A stretch of 64,000 nt of DNA from NCBI GenBank assembly GCA_018712645.1, contig DVGO01000013.1:62001-126000 (forward strand). The letters run 5' to 3'. Of this stretch, positions 1 through 7,368 are shown one piece after another. Made by a program: the position numbers and the translations under genes. Position 1 is the first letter of the stretch; every line of letters starts with the position of its first letter. This stretch comes from Candidatus Faecousia faecavium (GTDB lineage: Bacteria > Bacillota > Clostridia > Oscillospirales > Oscillospiraceae). The notes under the pieces were generated by a model. That model was not told the origin of the DNA, did no database searches, and was given only the letters and a program-made list of their open reading frames with translations.

Positions 1-1229
1 CAGCAGCCGCACTCGATGCAGTCCATGATGTTGTTGGCCTTCATGTCCTCCACGTCGCCGGACTGTATTGCCTTGTACATCAGTACCGGCATCAGCTTCA
101 TGGGGCAGGCGTCGATGCACTTGCCGCAGCGCAGACAGTGGTGCTCTTCCACCGCAAATTCATTGCGCTTGCCCAGCACCGTCACGGCGTTGACGCCCTT
201 GATGGTGGGAACATTCAGGTCATACTGGGCAGTGCCCATCATGGGACCACCGGAGAGAACTTTGTAAGGATTCTCACTGTGGCCGCAGGCTTCCAGCAGA
301 TCGTTGAAGGCGGTGCCGATGGGAACCAGCAGGTTCTTCGGCTCCATGATGATGTCGCCGGAAACAGTCACGATCCGGGAAATCAGGGGCATACCGTCAT
401 ACACTACGTCATGGATGGCCTTGCAGGTAGCGGCGTTGAACACGGCGCAGCCCACTGCAGCGGGCAGACCGCCGGAGGGAACTTCCCGTCCGGTGATGGC
501 GTAGATCAGCTGCTTTTCTGCGCCCTGGGGGTACTTGGCAGGCAGAATGTCTACGCTGATGTCGTCGGAAGCGTCCAGATTGGCAATCAGGGATTTGATT
601 GCCTCGGGCTTGTTGTCCTCAATGCCGATGTGGCCTTCCTTCAGGCCGAAGATTTTCATAATGATCTTCAGACCGGAGATCAGCTCCGCCGGGTGCTCCC
701 GGCACAGTCGGTCGTCGGCAGTTATGTAGGGTTCACACTCGCCGGCATTGATAATGACGGTATCCACTTTGCCGATACCGCCGGAGAGCTTGACATGGGT
801 AGGGAAGGTAGCGCCGCCCATACCGACGATGCCGCCTTCGTGAATAATATCGATCAGCTCTTCCACACTCAGGGCATCCACCTGTTCCTGGGTGCGCTTG
901 TGGATGTCCGGGCACAGGGTGTCCAAGTGATCGTTTTCGATGACTACACTCATCATGGTGGTGCCGCTGGTATGGGCTCTGGCCTCTACGGCCTTGACCT
1001 TACCGGAAACGGAAGAATGAACAGGAACACACAAGCCCTGGTTGTCACCGATTTTCTGACCTACGGTAACCAAATCCCCTTTTTTCACCAGGGGCTTGCA
1101 GGGGGCGCCGATATGCTGGGACATGGGAATCACCACGATATCCGGAGCAGGGAATACCTGGGTTTCCTTGTCGCAGGCATACCACTTATTTTCTTTGGGA
1201 TGGACCCCTCCGAAAAAAGAAAACGCCAT
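1..1229 (-). CDS. rnfC: Electron transport complex subunit RnfC (3' end cut by window)
   Basis: RnfC is the peripheral NADH-oxidising, Fe-S-carrying subunit of the membrane-bound Rnf complex, which couples ferredoxin:NAD+ electron transfer to Na+ or H+ export. The protein starts MAFSFFGGVHP and has the RnfC N-terminal barrel region (VKKGDLVTVGQKIG, HSSVSGKVKAVEA). The first 4Fe-4S motif is CLRCGKCIDACP (around 100-140) and the second begins CIECGCC exactly at the window edge. About 410 residues are visible and family members run to about 440, so only the C-terminal tail is missing. The ATG at 1229 follows AGAGGTGA at good spacing and a strong promoter. The other rnf genes would be expected just outside the window. 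No frameshift is seen. Confidence 0.95.
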   Translation of the reverse strand, partial: MAFSFFGGVHPKENKWYACDKETQVFPAPDIVVIPMSQHIGAPCKPLVKKGDLVTVGQKIGDNQGLCVPVHSSVSGKVKAVEARAHTSGTTMMSVVIENDHLDTLCPDIHKRTQEQVDALSVEELIDIIHEGGIVGMGGATFPTHVKLSGGIGKVDTVIINAGECEPYITADDRLCREHPAELISGLKIIMKIFGLKEGHIGIEDNKPEAIKSLIANLDASDDISVDILPAKYPQGAEKQLIYAITGREVPSGGLPAAVGCAVFNAATCKAIHDVVYDGMPLISRIVTVSGDIIMEPKNLLVPIGTAFNDLLEACGHSENPYKVLSGGPMMGTAQYDLNVPTIKGVNAVTVLGKRNEFAVEEHHCLRCGKCIDACPMKLMPVLMYKAIQSGDVEDMKANNIMDCIECGC

Positions 1230-1285
1230 AGTTACTTCACCTCTTTCAAAATTCGCGGAACCAAGCCGCTTGTATTACGTATCCT

Positions 1286-1314
1286 ATCATAACCCAGGAA
1301 TCGGAATTTGTCCA
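1286..1314 (-). promoter_or_regulatory. Sigma-A-type promoter of the rnf operon
   Basis: On the minus strand TGGACA (1314-1309) and TATGAT (1291-1286) are separated by exactly 17 bp, giving a leader of about 50 nt before the rnfC ATG. Confidence 0.75.
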
Positions 1315-1607
1315 CCAGTTTTTAGATAAGATTGACAAAAAATGTAGTATAAAACTATTCATATCGATACAATAAGACGGAATAAATTCATCCTCAGCCA
1401 TATTGCCCCTCGGAACCACGGAAAAGCAAAAGCAGTGAGGCAGGGGAAGGTTTTACCGTCAGAAGGAAAGCTCTCGGGAAAACCAGGCCAAAAAAGAATG
1501 AAATTATCATTACAAATTACCAAAATGCTTAAAATATCACAAACCAGAAAAGGAAAACTGTGCTACCATGTTGATAACTTAATATATAACGAAAGGAAAT
1601 CATAAAA
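1315..1607. other. Intergenic region between rnfC and the methyltransferase gene
   Basis: This is an AT-richer, non-coding spacer between divergent genes. A TTGACA lies at 1332-1337 but has no matching -10 at 16-18 bp. The forward gene presumably starts transcription near the AT-rich stretch around 1570-1590, but I cannot name a convincing promoter. No small ORF with a ribosome binding site and no riboswitch fold was recognised. Confidence 0.5.
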
Positions 1608-2618
1608 ATGAACATGAAGCAATGGTTGGAAGATCTGAAAAACGCGCCTTGCAAGAAGGCATTGCCGGTATTGTCCTTTCCCTGCATTCATCTGATGGGG
1701 ATCACCGTCCGGGAATTGATTGCTGACAGCGACCTGCAGGCCAAGGGCATGAAGCTGGTGGCAGACCGGGTGGATGCCGCTGCTTCGGTGAGCATGATGG
1801 ATCTTTCCGTGGAGGCGGAGGCCTTCGGCGCCCGGATTCAGGTCAGCGATGACGAGGTGCCTACCGTGGTAGGAGCCCTGGTTACCGATGAGGAGGCTGC
1901 CCAGGCCCTGGCGGTTCCTGCCGTGGGCGCCGGACGGACGGGAAAATATGTCCAGGCCATCGAAAAGGCTTGCAGGCTCATCACCGACCGGCCTGTATTT
2001 GCGGGCATCATCGGCCCTTTCTCTCTGGCGGGACGGCTGATGGATGTGACGGAAGCCATGGTCAACTGCTACGAAGAGCCGGACATGGTGCATCTGATTC
2101 TGGAAAAGGCCACGGAATTTCTGGTTGCCTATGCCAAGGCTTACAAAGCGGCTGGGGCCAACGGCATTGTAATGGCGGAGCCGCTGGCGGGACTGCTCTC
2201 CCCGGATATGGCCCAGGAATTTTCCGAGCCCTATGTCAGACAGATTGTGGAAGCGGTGCAGGATGACAATTTCCTGGTGATTTACCACAACTGCGGCGAC
2301 AATACGGTGCGGATGATCGACTCCATTCTGCGAACCGGTTCGGCGGCGTACCATTTCGGCAACTCCATCTCCATGAAGGAAATGCTGGAAAAAGTGCCCC
2401 AGGATATTGTGGTTATGGGCAATGTAGACCCGGCGGCTCAGCTGCGCAACGGTACCCCGGAATCCGTCCGGGCAGAAACCCTGTCCATTTTGAGAGATTG
2501 CGGCAACTATTCCAACTTTGTGATTTCCTCCGGCTGCGACATCCCCCCGGCAAGCCCCTGGGAAAATATTGATGCGTTCTTCGCAGCGGTGGAAGAATAT
2601 TACCACCCGGCACAATAA
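1608..2618 (+). CDS. Uroporphyrinogen decarboxylase-family (corrinoid) methyltransferase
   Basis: This 336-residue protein belongs to the URO-D superfamily (MtaA/MtbA/CmuA-like), whose members move methyl groups between a methyl-corrinoid protein and a thiol or other acceptor. The metal-binding pattern of the methyltransferase branch is visible: HNCGDN near residue 228 and SSGCDIPP near residue 310 supply His-Cys...Cys. True heme-pathway HemE lacks this Cys pattern, so the heme role is unlikely. The start follows AAAGGAAATC. There is no corrinoid protein or substrate-specific methyltransferase next to it, so its methyl donor and acceptor cannot be inferred. It stands alone, with a hairpin directly downstream. 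Confidence 0.85.
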   Translation: MNMKQWLEDLKNAPCKKALPVLSFPCIHLMGITVRELIADSDLQAKGMKLVADRVDAAASVSMMDLSVEAEAFGARIQVSDDEVPTVVGALVTDEEAAQALAVPAVGAGRTGKYVQAIEKACRLITDRPVFAGIIGPFSLAGRLMDVTEAMVNCYEEPDMVHLILEKATEFLVAYAKAYKAAGANGIVMAEPLAGLLSPDMAQEFSEPYVRQIVEAVQDDNFLVIYHNCGDNTVRMIDSILRTGSAAYHFGNSISMKEMLEKVPQDIVVMGNVDPAAQLRNGTPESVRAETLSILRDCGNYSNFVISSGCDIPPASPWENIDAFFAAVEEYYHPAQ

Positions 2619-2622
2619 AAAG

Positions 2623-2925
2623 AAGGGTGAGGCTTTTGCCTCACCCGTGAGACTGTCGAAAAAACCCTTACGGGCTTTTCCGACAAACTTAGGCAGTCTG
2701 CTGCGCGCATAATTTGTCCCCTGTTGGGGGACAAATTCCACACTTGCAGCCTGAGAAGTGTTTTCTGCCAGGTACAGAAGGTGAATTGCCCCAAAGGGGC
2801 AAGAGAAGCCACCCTGGGGTGTGCCCCGGCAGAAAACGGTTTTGACTCTGTTTGCCGCAGTGGGCGGCAAACGCTGCGAGGCTTTTTGACAAGCGGAAGG
2901 TTGAGGCGAAAGCCTCAACCGTGAG
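2623..2925. repeat. Highly structured intergenic island bracketed by two near-identical hairpins
   Basis: A roughly 300-bp non-coding block is built almost entirely of inverted repeats. Its ends are 29-nt near-direct repeats, each a 9-bp stem with a tetraloop (2625-2646, TTTT loop; 2899-2920, GAAA loop). They differ by one base pair in the stem that changes as a pair (G-C to T-A) and in the loop. Inside are an 11-bp stem (2711-2721 with 2727-2737), a 9-bp long-range stem (2761-2769 with 2828-2836) enclosing a 7-bp hairpin (2786-2792 with 2796-2802), and a 9-bp hairpin (2850-2858 with 2864-2872). The outer hairpins may also end transcription of the two convergent genes. A MITE-like repeat or structured RNA are both possible. 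Confidence 0.6.
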
Positions 2926-3322
2926 TGTATTTTGCAGCGCTGGCAGGCATCAGCTTGTCCAGCCCGCCGTCTACCAGCCGGTACATGCCCATGGCGGCCA
3001 TCCCCACCGGCACCCACAGGGCAGTAAACCGGGGGCAGATCTGGCCCATCAGGTTCCCCGGCTGATCCCGGTAGTCCCAAACCTGGTAGTCCCGGTTTAC
3101 CATCAGCCCGGTGAGCAGCTCCACTGCGGTAATCACTCCGGCGCTGCATCCGGCCCGGACGCCCTGGGGCAGGGAGAGCCGGTCCATCTGCCCCAGCAGC
3201 AGGTAGCACAGCCCTCCGGCGCCGAACATGCTGATGTGGCTGCGGCGGCGGTAGAGCAGTTCCAGCCCCACATAAGCGCTGCCGCCGATGCAGAACTGGG
3301 TCAATTTTTTCGTCAAATCCAT
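2915..3322 (-). CDS. Small membrane protein, putative ABC transporter permease (ABC_trans_CmpB-like)
   Basis: This 135-residue integral membrane protein resembles the PF06541 family: an N-terminal helix, a hydrophobic core and the motif Y-VWDYR-QPGN--GQICP near residues 80-95, followed by a conserved F-ALW stretch. The family name is historical, and its members are common small Clostridia membrane proteins without a proven transport role. The ATG at 3322 is preceded by AAGGTGAAAAAGC. The stop codon lies inside the stem of the right-hand hairpin of the structured island, so termination and the gene end are physically merged. It appears monocistronic. Confidence 0.75.
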   Translation of the reverse strand: MDLTKKLTQFCIGGSAYVGLELLYRRRSHISMFGAGGLCYLLLGQMDRLSLPQGVRAGCSAGVITAVELLTGLMVNRDYQVWDYRDQPGNLMGQICPRFTALWVPVGMAAMGMYRLVDGGLDKLMPASAAKYTHG

Positions 3323-3381
3323 GCTTTTTCACCTCAAGGAAAGGATTCCCAATTTTTTATGAAAAAACCGGAAAATTTCTC

Positions 3382-3410
3382 TTGACAAATGACCCTTCTT
3401 TGGATATAAT
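3382..3410 (+). promoter_or_regulatory. Consensus promoter of the tRNA pair
   Basis: TTGACA (3382-3387) and TATAAT (3405-3410) are both perfect consensus with a 17-bp spacer, about 43 bp before the tRNA-Met 5' end. It is the strongest promoter in the window. Confidence 0.9.
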
Positions 3411-3452
3411 AATGAAGCTGATTTCGGCTGTGCCGGAATCGTTGACCATCAT

Positions 3453-3528
3453 GGCGGCATAACTCAGTTGGTAGAGTAGCCGGTTCATACCCGGTATGTC
3501 ATCTGTTCGAATCAGATTGCCGCTACCA
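3453..3528 (+). tRNA. tRNA-Met (anticodon CAT)
   Basis: A 76-nt cloverleaf with an encoded CCA end. The acceptor GGCGGCA pairs with TGCCGCT. The anticodon stem GCCGG/CCGGT frames the loop TTCATAC, and the T loop is TTCGAATC. The first acceptor pair is G-T rather than the C1-A72 mismatch typical of initiator tRNA, so an elongator is more likely. A tRNA-Ile read through lysidine modification of CAT cannot be excluded from sequence alone. Confidence 0.93.
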
Positions 3529-3603
3529 GGCCCGTTGGTCAAGCGGTTAAGACACCGCCCTTTCACGGCGGTAACATGGGTTCGATTCCCGTACGGGTCA
3601 CCA
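3529..3603 (+). tRNA. tRNA-Glu (anticodon TTC)
   Basis: A 75-nt cloverleaf with encoded CCA. The acceptor GGCCCGT pairs with ACGGGTC. The anticodon stem CCGCC/GGCGG frames CTTTCAC, and the T loop is TTCGATTC. It begins at the base directly after the CCA of tRNA-Met with no spacer, so one cut between A3528 and G3529 would free both ends. Confidence 0.95.
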
Positions 3604-3607
3604 AAGA

Positions 3608-3639
3608 AAATTCCGACGCATCAGCGTCGGAATTTTTTT
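3608..3639 (+). terminator. Rho-independent terminator of the tRNA operon
   Basis: An 11-bp stem (AATTCCGACGC with its complement), loop ATCA and a run of T residues, starting 6 nt after the tRNA-Glu CCA. Confidence 0.92.
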
Positions 3640-3649
3640 GTATCATAAA

Positions 3650-3666
3650 CCCGTACGGGAATCGAA
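3650..3666 (-). repeat. Inverted fragment of the tRNA-Glu T arm
   Basis: CCCGTACGGGAATCGAA is the perfect 17-nt reverse complement of 3581-3597, the T arm and acceptor side of tRNA-Glu. It lies just past the terminator. It could be the scar of an integration or inversion at the tRNA, or a long-range pairing partner. Confidence 0.7.
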
Positions 3667-3716
3667 AGGCCGGTCCCAGATGGGCAACGAACTTGCCTTA
3701 AAGAAGGAGAGATATC

Positions 3717-4532
3717 ATGAGTGCATTTTGGGTAAAAATGATTGCCATTGTGGCCATGCTGCTGGATCACACCGCCAGAATCATCGGACAGGATGGATTT
3801 TTAACACTGTTTTTCGGATGCAGCATCCGGGATGCTTCTACGGAAATGCTGCAATTTACACATAATAAGCTGGGTTGGATGGAAACGGTTGGCCGGATTG
3901 CCTTTCCGCTGTTTGCCTTTCAGATTGCGGTGGGAGCGGAAAAAACCCGGAGCATGCCCCGGTATCTGGGCAGACTTCTTCTGTTTGCCCTGATTTCCGA
4001 GCCGCTGTACTACATGGCCTTTTCCATACAGGAACCGAGTGTCCAGGGGTTCTGGAACAGCCTGCGGGATCTGAACTTTACCAATGTGTTTTTTACCTTG
4101 TTTCTCGGGGCTTTGGCCATTTATGCCTATCAGCTTCTGCAAAAGCGATTCCCCAGAAGAACCTGGATTCCCTTCCTGCCGGTGTTTCTTCTGGTTTTGA
4201 TTGCGGCGGGATTTGTGAATTGTGATTACGGTATGGCTGGGGTGCTGCTGATTGTATGCCTGTACCTGGCAAAAACAAAGCAGAGCAAAATGCTGGTGAT
4301 TGCGCTCTGGTCTGTGTGGCTGTACCTGCTGGATCCGGCCTTTAACGGTCGCAGCTTTATCTGGAAATGGGGGAATATGGGCTATGCCCTGGGGGCCGCT
4401 GCCGCCTGTGTGCCGGTTTTGCTGTACAACGGTCAGCGGGGCAAGAGCTGGAAGTGGTTCTTCTACATCTTCTATCCCGCCCATCTGGCGGTGCTGCTGC
4501 TGATCCGGTTTTTGATTTTGTCCGGTGTATAA
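3717..4532 (+). CDS. TraX family membrane protein
   Basis: This 271-residue polytopic membrane protein (about 8 helices) begins with the TraX hallmark K-IAIVAMLLDHTARII. TraX was named for N-acetylation of F pilin. The chromosomal Firmicutes homologues lack any conjugation context and are thought to be acyltransferase-like membrane enzymes, so the name should not be read as evidence of a conjugative element. The start follows GAAGGAGA. The gene stands alone between the tRNA terminator and its own terminator. Confidence 0.85.
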   Translation: MSAFWVKMIAIVAMLLDHTARIIGQDGFLTLFFGCSIRDASTEMLQFTHNKLGWMETVGRIAFPLFAFQIAVGAEKTRSMPRYLGRLLLFALISEPLYYMAFSIQEPSVQGFWNSLRDLNFTNVFFTLFLGALAIYAYQLLQKRFPRRTWIPFLPVFLLVLIAAGFVNCDYGMAGVLLIVCLYLAKTKQSKMLVIALWSVWLYLLDPAFNGRSFIWKWGNMGYALGAAAACVPVLLYNGQRGKSWKWFFYIFYPAHLAVLLLIRFLILSGV

Positions 4533-4537
4533 CAAGC

Positions 4538-4568
4538 AATCCTCCTGCGCCATGCAGGAGGATTTTTT
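4538..4568 (+). terminator. Terminator of the traX-like gene
   Basis: An 11-bp stem AATCCTCCTGC with GCAGGAGGATT, followed by T6. It starts six bases after the stop codon. Confidence 0.9.
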
Positions 4569-4720
4569 CATGGAAACAGACGGCCTTTCTGGTTGAGAAA
4601 CAAAATCCCCGGGGCGGCGGTGAGCATCACGAACAGCGCCCCCAGCCGCAGATGGGCAATGGGCGAAGCCAAAGCGGTAAGAACCAAAACAAACGCCGCC
4701 AGACAGACAAATCCTTTCAC
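4568..4720 (-). CDS. Small two-helix membrane protein, unknown
   Basis: This 50-residue ORF starts with GTG (VKGFVCLAAF) eight bases after GGGAGGAA, behind a consensus-like promoter 33 bases upstream. It has two hydrophobic segments (about 3-20 and 26-43) separated by PIAHLRLG, and a basic C-terminus (NQKGRLFP). No family is recognised. The promoter and ribosome binding site are the main reason for calling it. It is convergent with the TraX gene, and its stop codon touches that gene's terminator. Confidence 0.65.
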   Translation of the reverse strand: MKGFVCLAAFVLVLTALASPIAHLRLGALFVMLTAAPGILFLNQKGRLFP

Positions 4721-4752
4721 AACGCAATTCCTCCCGGCAGTCCTTTGGGAGA

Positions 4753-4781
4753 ATCCTAGCACAGTCTAACTTTTCTGTCAA
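4753..4781 (-). promoter_or_regulatory. Promoter of the 50-residue membrane peptide gene
   Basis: Minus-strand TTGACA (4781-4776), 17 bp, then TAGGAT (4758-4753). Confidence 0.75.
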
Positions 4782-4831
4782 TCCATCCTGGATTCTTCGT
4801 GGAAATGTCCGTCAATATCCAATTTTTCCGC

Positions 4832-4868
4832 AATAAACAGCGGCCCGGGATTATCTTCCCGGGCCGCT
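4832..4868 (-). terminator. Terminator of the CYTH/exonuclease/aminotransferase operon
   Basis: An 11-bp GC-rich stem (AGCGGCCCGGG and complement at 4839-4849/4858-4868). On the minus strand it is followed by GTTTATT. Confidence 0.75.
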
Positions 4869-4874
4869 GGAAAA

Positions 4875-6053
4875 TTACTCCTGCAAAAGCTGGGCAAAGA
4901 CAGGCAAACTCCGCTGAATCATGTCAAAACTAACGCAGTAGCACACCCGGAAGTAGCCGGGGCAGCCAAAGTCGTCACCGGGCACCAGCAGCAGATTTTT
5001 CTGCTTGGCCTTTTCCGAGAAGGCCGCCGCATCCCCACCGGGCGCCTTGACGAACAGGTAGAAGGCACCGTCAGGCTTGGCCATCTCGTAGCCCAGGGAA
5101 GTCAGCCCTTCATACAGGGCTTTGCGGTTGCGGTCGTAGCTTTCCAGATCCGGCCGCAGATGGGTGCACCGGGCAATGACCTTCTGCCACAGACTGGGAG
5201 CGCAGACATGTCCACAGCCCCGGGCAGCTCCGGCAATGGCGGCGTAGAGCTTCTTGCTGTCGGCAGCCTGGGTGCTGACGTAGACGTAGCCGATCCGTTC
5301 CCCGGGCAGGGACAGGCTCTTGGAGTAGGAATAGCAAATCACCGTATCCCGGTAAATCTGGGGCACAAAGGGCACTTCCACGCCGCCGTAAACCAGTTCC
5401 CGGTAAGGCTCGTCGGAAATCAGGTAGATGGGATGGCCGAATTGCGCCGCTTTTTTCTCCAGCAGTTCTGCCAGAGCCTGGAGGGTCTGCCGGGTGTACA
5501 CAACCCCGGAAGGGTTGTTGGGGGAGTTGAGAATCAAAGCCTGGGTGTGGGGGGTGAGCATGGCTTCCACCGCAGTCAGGTTGATCTGAAAATCCGGAAG
5601 ATCCGGAGGAACCACCCGGAAAATCAGCCCCGATTCCTCTGCAAAAGGCTTGTATTCCGGAAAATAGGGGGCAATGGCCAGGATTTCCCCGCCGGGAACT
5701 GCCAAAGCCCGGAACACCGACACCAGTTCCGGCGCCGCGCCGCAGCCCAGGAAAAAGTCCTCCGGCTGGGTCTGGGCACCATAGCGGCGGTTTAAGTCGT
5801 CGGAAATGGCCTTTCTTGTTTCGTAATCACCTACGGCGGAAGTGTAGCCGTGAAGGGCCAGGGAATCGGTGTCCGCCAGAATGTCCCGGATGGCCTGGTT
5901 GACCTCCGGAGGAGCAGGGATGGAGGGGTTGCCCAGGGAGTAGTCAAAGACGTTTTCCAGCCCTACAATGGCGGCCTGCTTCCGTCCGTATTCAAACAGT
6001 TCCCGGATGCAGGAACGGTTGGAGCCTAAGGTGTAGGCGGTTTCATTGAGCAT
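4875..6053 (-). CDS. Pyridoxal-phosphate aminotransferase (class I/II, AspC-like)
   Basis: This 392-residue fold-type I aminotransferase has the PLP lysine in YSYSKSLSLPGERIGY (K245), the NNPSG motif (LILNSPNNPSGVVY) and the SDEPYREL aspartate that contacts the pyridine nitrogen. A G-GAAPELV stretch binds the phosphate, and FRVCYCVS carries the substrate-carboxylate arginine. Homologues are annotated as aspartate or alanine transaminases, and the exact amino acid cannot be told here. I chose the ATG at 6053, eight bases after AGGAGG, over an in-frame TTG six bases upstream. It is the last gene of a four-gene operon, 17 bp after the exonuclease. Confidence 0.88.
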   Translation of the reverse strand: MLNETAYTLGSNRSCIRELFEYGRKQAAIVGLENVFDYSLGNPSIPAPPEVNQAIRDILADTDSLALHGYTSAVGDYETRKAISDDLNRRYGAQTQPEDFFLGCGAAPELVSVFRALAVPGGEILAIAPYFPEYKPFAEESGLIFRVVPPDLPDFQINLTAVEAMLTPHTQALILNSPNNPSGVVYTRQTLQALAELLEKKAAQFGHPIYLISDEPYRELVYGGVEVPFVPQIYRDTVICYSYSKSLSLPGERIGYVYVSTQAADSKKLYAAIAGAARGCGHVCAPSLWQKVIARCTHLRPDLESYDRNRKALYEGLTSLGYEMAKPDGAFYLFVKAPGGDAAAFSEKAKQKNLLLVPGDDFGCPGYFRVCYCVSFDMIQRSLPVFAQLLQE

Positions 6054-6070
6054 AAACAATGCCTCCTGTC

Positions 6071-6760
6071 TTACAGTTCGTAAAGGGGTGCTCCGGGGTT
6101 ATAGCCCTGGGGCTTGTAGCATACCGAGGAAATGGCCTTGCCTTCAATGCCGTACTTGGGATTGTAGCCAAACAGGTTTACATAACGATGCAGGTCGTCC
6201 CGCTCCTTCTCCATTTCCTCCATCACCGCCAGAGTAGCCAGCACGTCGTCCACTGCCCGGTGGGAGTTGACCACCTTGCCCGTCAGACCGTACTGCTCAA
6301 TGGCGCTGCACAGCCGGTGGGGATAGCAGTGGCGATCCCGGTAGACGGTGAGCAGATCCAGCTTGTCCTTACCCTGCAAAATGGTGGGATCACCCGAGCG
6401 CAGCAGCAGATAGAACAGAAAACTCAGGTCAAAATGGGCGTTGTAAGCCAGCAGCAGGGTGTTTCCCTGTATCATTTCCCCGATGTCCCGGCAGACCCGG
6501 GTTTTGGACAGTCCCCGCTCCCGCAGGTCCTGGGTGGAAATGCCGGTGAGCTCCTGGATTTTCGGCGGCACAAACCCGCCGGGGGACAGGGCAACCAGTT
6601 CGTCGTATTCCTGAATCACCTGGGGCTTGCCCTGTACCTGCTCTACCACCACCGCGGCGAATTCAATGATCTCGTCCCGGCTGTAGGCAAGTCCGGTGGT
6701 CTCCGTATCGAACAGTACCAGCCGGTCATATGTAGAAAAAAGGGTTTCAAAATTGGCCAT
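6071..6760 (-). CDS. DnaQ/epsilon-type 3'-5' exonuclease
   Basis: This 229-residue DEDDh exonuclease has all the catalytic motifs: DTETTG (residues 18-23, Asp and Glu), NAHFDLSFL (second Asp) and HRAVDDVLATL (His and last Asp). Such stand-alone proteins proofread or trim DNA or RNA 3' ends. No polymerase or helicase domain is fused. The ATG at 6760 sits eight bases after GGAGAG, which is preferred over an ATG 15 bases upstream. The last ~50 residues (YVNLFGYNPKYG...) are not part of the catalytic fold. Confidence 0.9.
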   Translation of the reverse strand: MANFETLFSTYDRLVLFDTETTGLAYSRDEIIEFAAVVVEQVQGKPQVIQEYDELVALSPGGFVPPKIQELTGISTQDLRERGLSKTRVCRDIGEMIQGNTLLLAYNAHFDLSFLFYLLLRSGDPTILQGKDKLDLLTVYRDRHCYPHRLCSAIEQYGLTGKVVNSHRAVDDVLATLAVMEEMEKERDDLHRYVNLFGYNPKYGIEGKAISSVCYKPQGYNPGAPLYEL

Positions 6761-6783
6761 TGTCTTTCTCTCCAATCAGGCTC

Positions 6784-7368
6784 TTATCGGTTTTCCCGCA
6801 CCACCCGGCAGGGATTGCCCAGGGCCACGGAATTGGATGGAATATTCTTGGTTACTACGCTGCCGGCGCCGATGACCACGTTGTCGCCAATGGTCACCCC
6901 GGGCAGCACAATGACGCCGCCGCCAATCCATACGTTATTGCCGATAGTCACCGGAGCGGACTGGGTCTTGCAGAAGGAGAAGCTGCCGTCGGCGTTGGGC
7001 AGGCCAAACCGGTCGGCGGCGTTGGTGGGGTGGAAGGCGGTGTAAATCTGGACGTTGGGGGCAATCAGGGCGTTGTCGCCGATGCGGATTTCGTTGCTGT
7101 CCAGGAAGGTACAGTTCAGATTCACTTCGCAGTTGTTGCCGAAGTAAATGTTGTTTCCGTAGTCCACATAGAACGGGGCAGTGATCCACAGATTTTTCCC
7201 CCGTCCTCCCAGCAGCTGGTTGAGAATCCGGTCTTTTTCTTCCAGGTTGACAGAATCCACCAGGCTATAGTCCCGCATGAGATTTTTGGCCTTGTGCCAC
7301 TGATTCAGAAGTTCTGGGTCGCCGCAGTTGTAGAGCTGACCGGAGAGCATTTTTTCTCGTTCCGTCAT
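6784..7368 (-). CDS. Sugar O-acetyltransferase (maltose/galactoside acetyltransferase family)
   Basis: This 194-residue member of the LacA/Maa group of left-handed beta-helix acetyltransferases transfers acetyl from acetyl-CoA to a sugar. The N-terminal Mac domain reads EKMLSGQLYNCGDPEL. Hexapeptide repeats follow (IGDNALIAPNVQIYTAFHP, IGNNVWIGGGVIVLPGVTIGDNVVIGAGSVVTKNIP). The catalytic His is in the TAFHP motif. Its ATG overlaps the stop of the CYTH gene by four bases (ATGA), so the two are translationally coupled. Confidence 0.93.
   Translation of the reverse strand: MTEREKMLSGQLYNCGDPELLNQWHKAKNLMRDYSLVDSVNLEEKDRILNQLLGGRGKNLWITAPFYVDYGNNIYFGNNCEVNLNCTFLDSNEIRIGDNALIAPNVQIYTAFHPTNAADRFGLPNADGSFSFCKTQSAPVTIGNNVWIGGGVIVLPGVTIGDNVVIGAGSVVTKNIPSNSVALGNPCRVVRENR

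Noticed and set aside
1332..1361. Promoter with TTGACA before the methyltransferase gene
   Set aside because: The TATAAA is only 10 bp away, and the 17-18 bp position offers only a poor CTATTC/TATTCA. It is also about 250 bp from the gene.
3717..4532. TraX as a sign of a conjugative element
   Set aside because: No relaxase, type IV secretion, integrase or att site is nearby; chromosomal TraX homologues are widespread in Clostridia.
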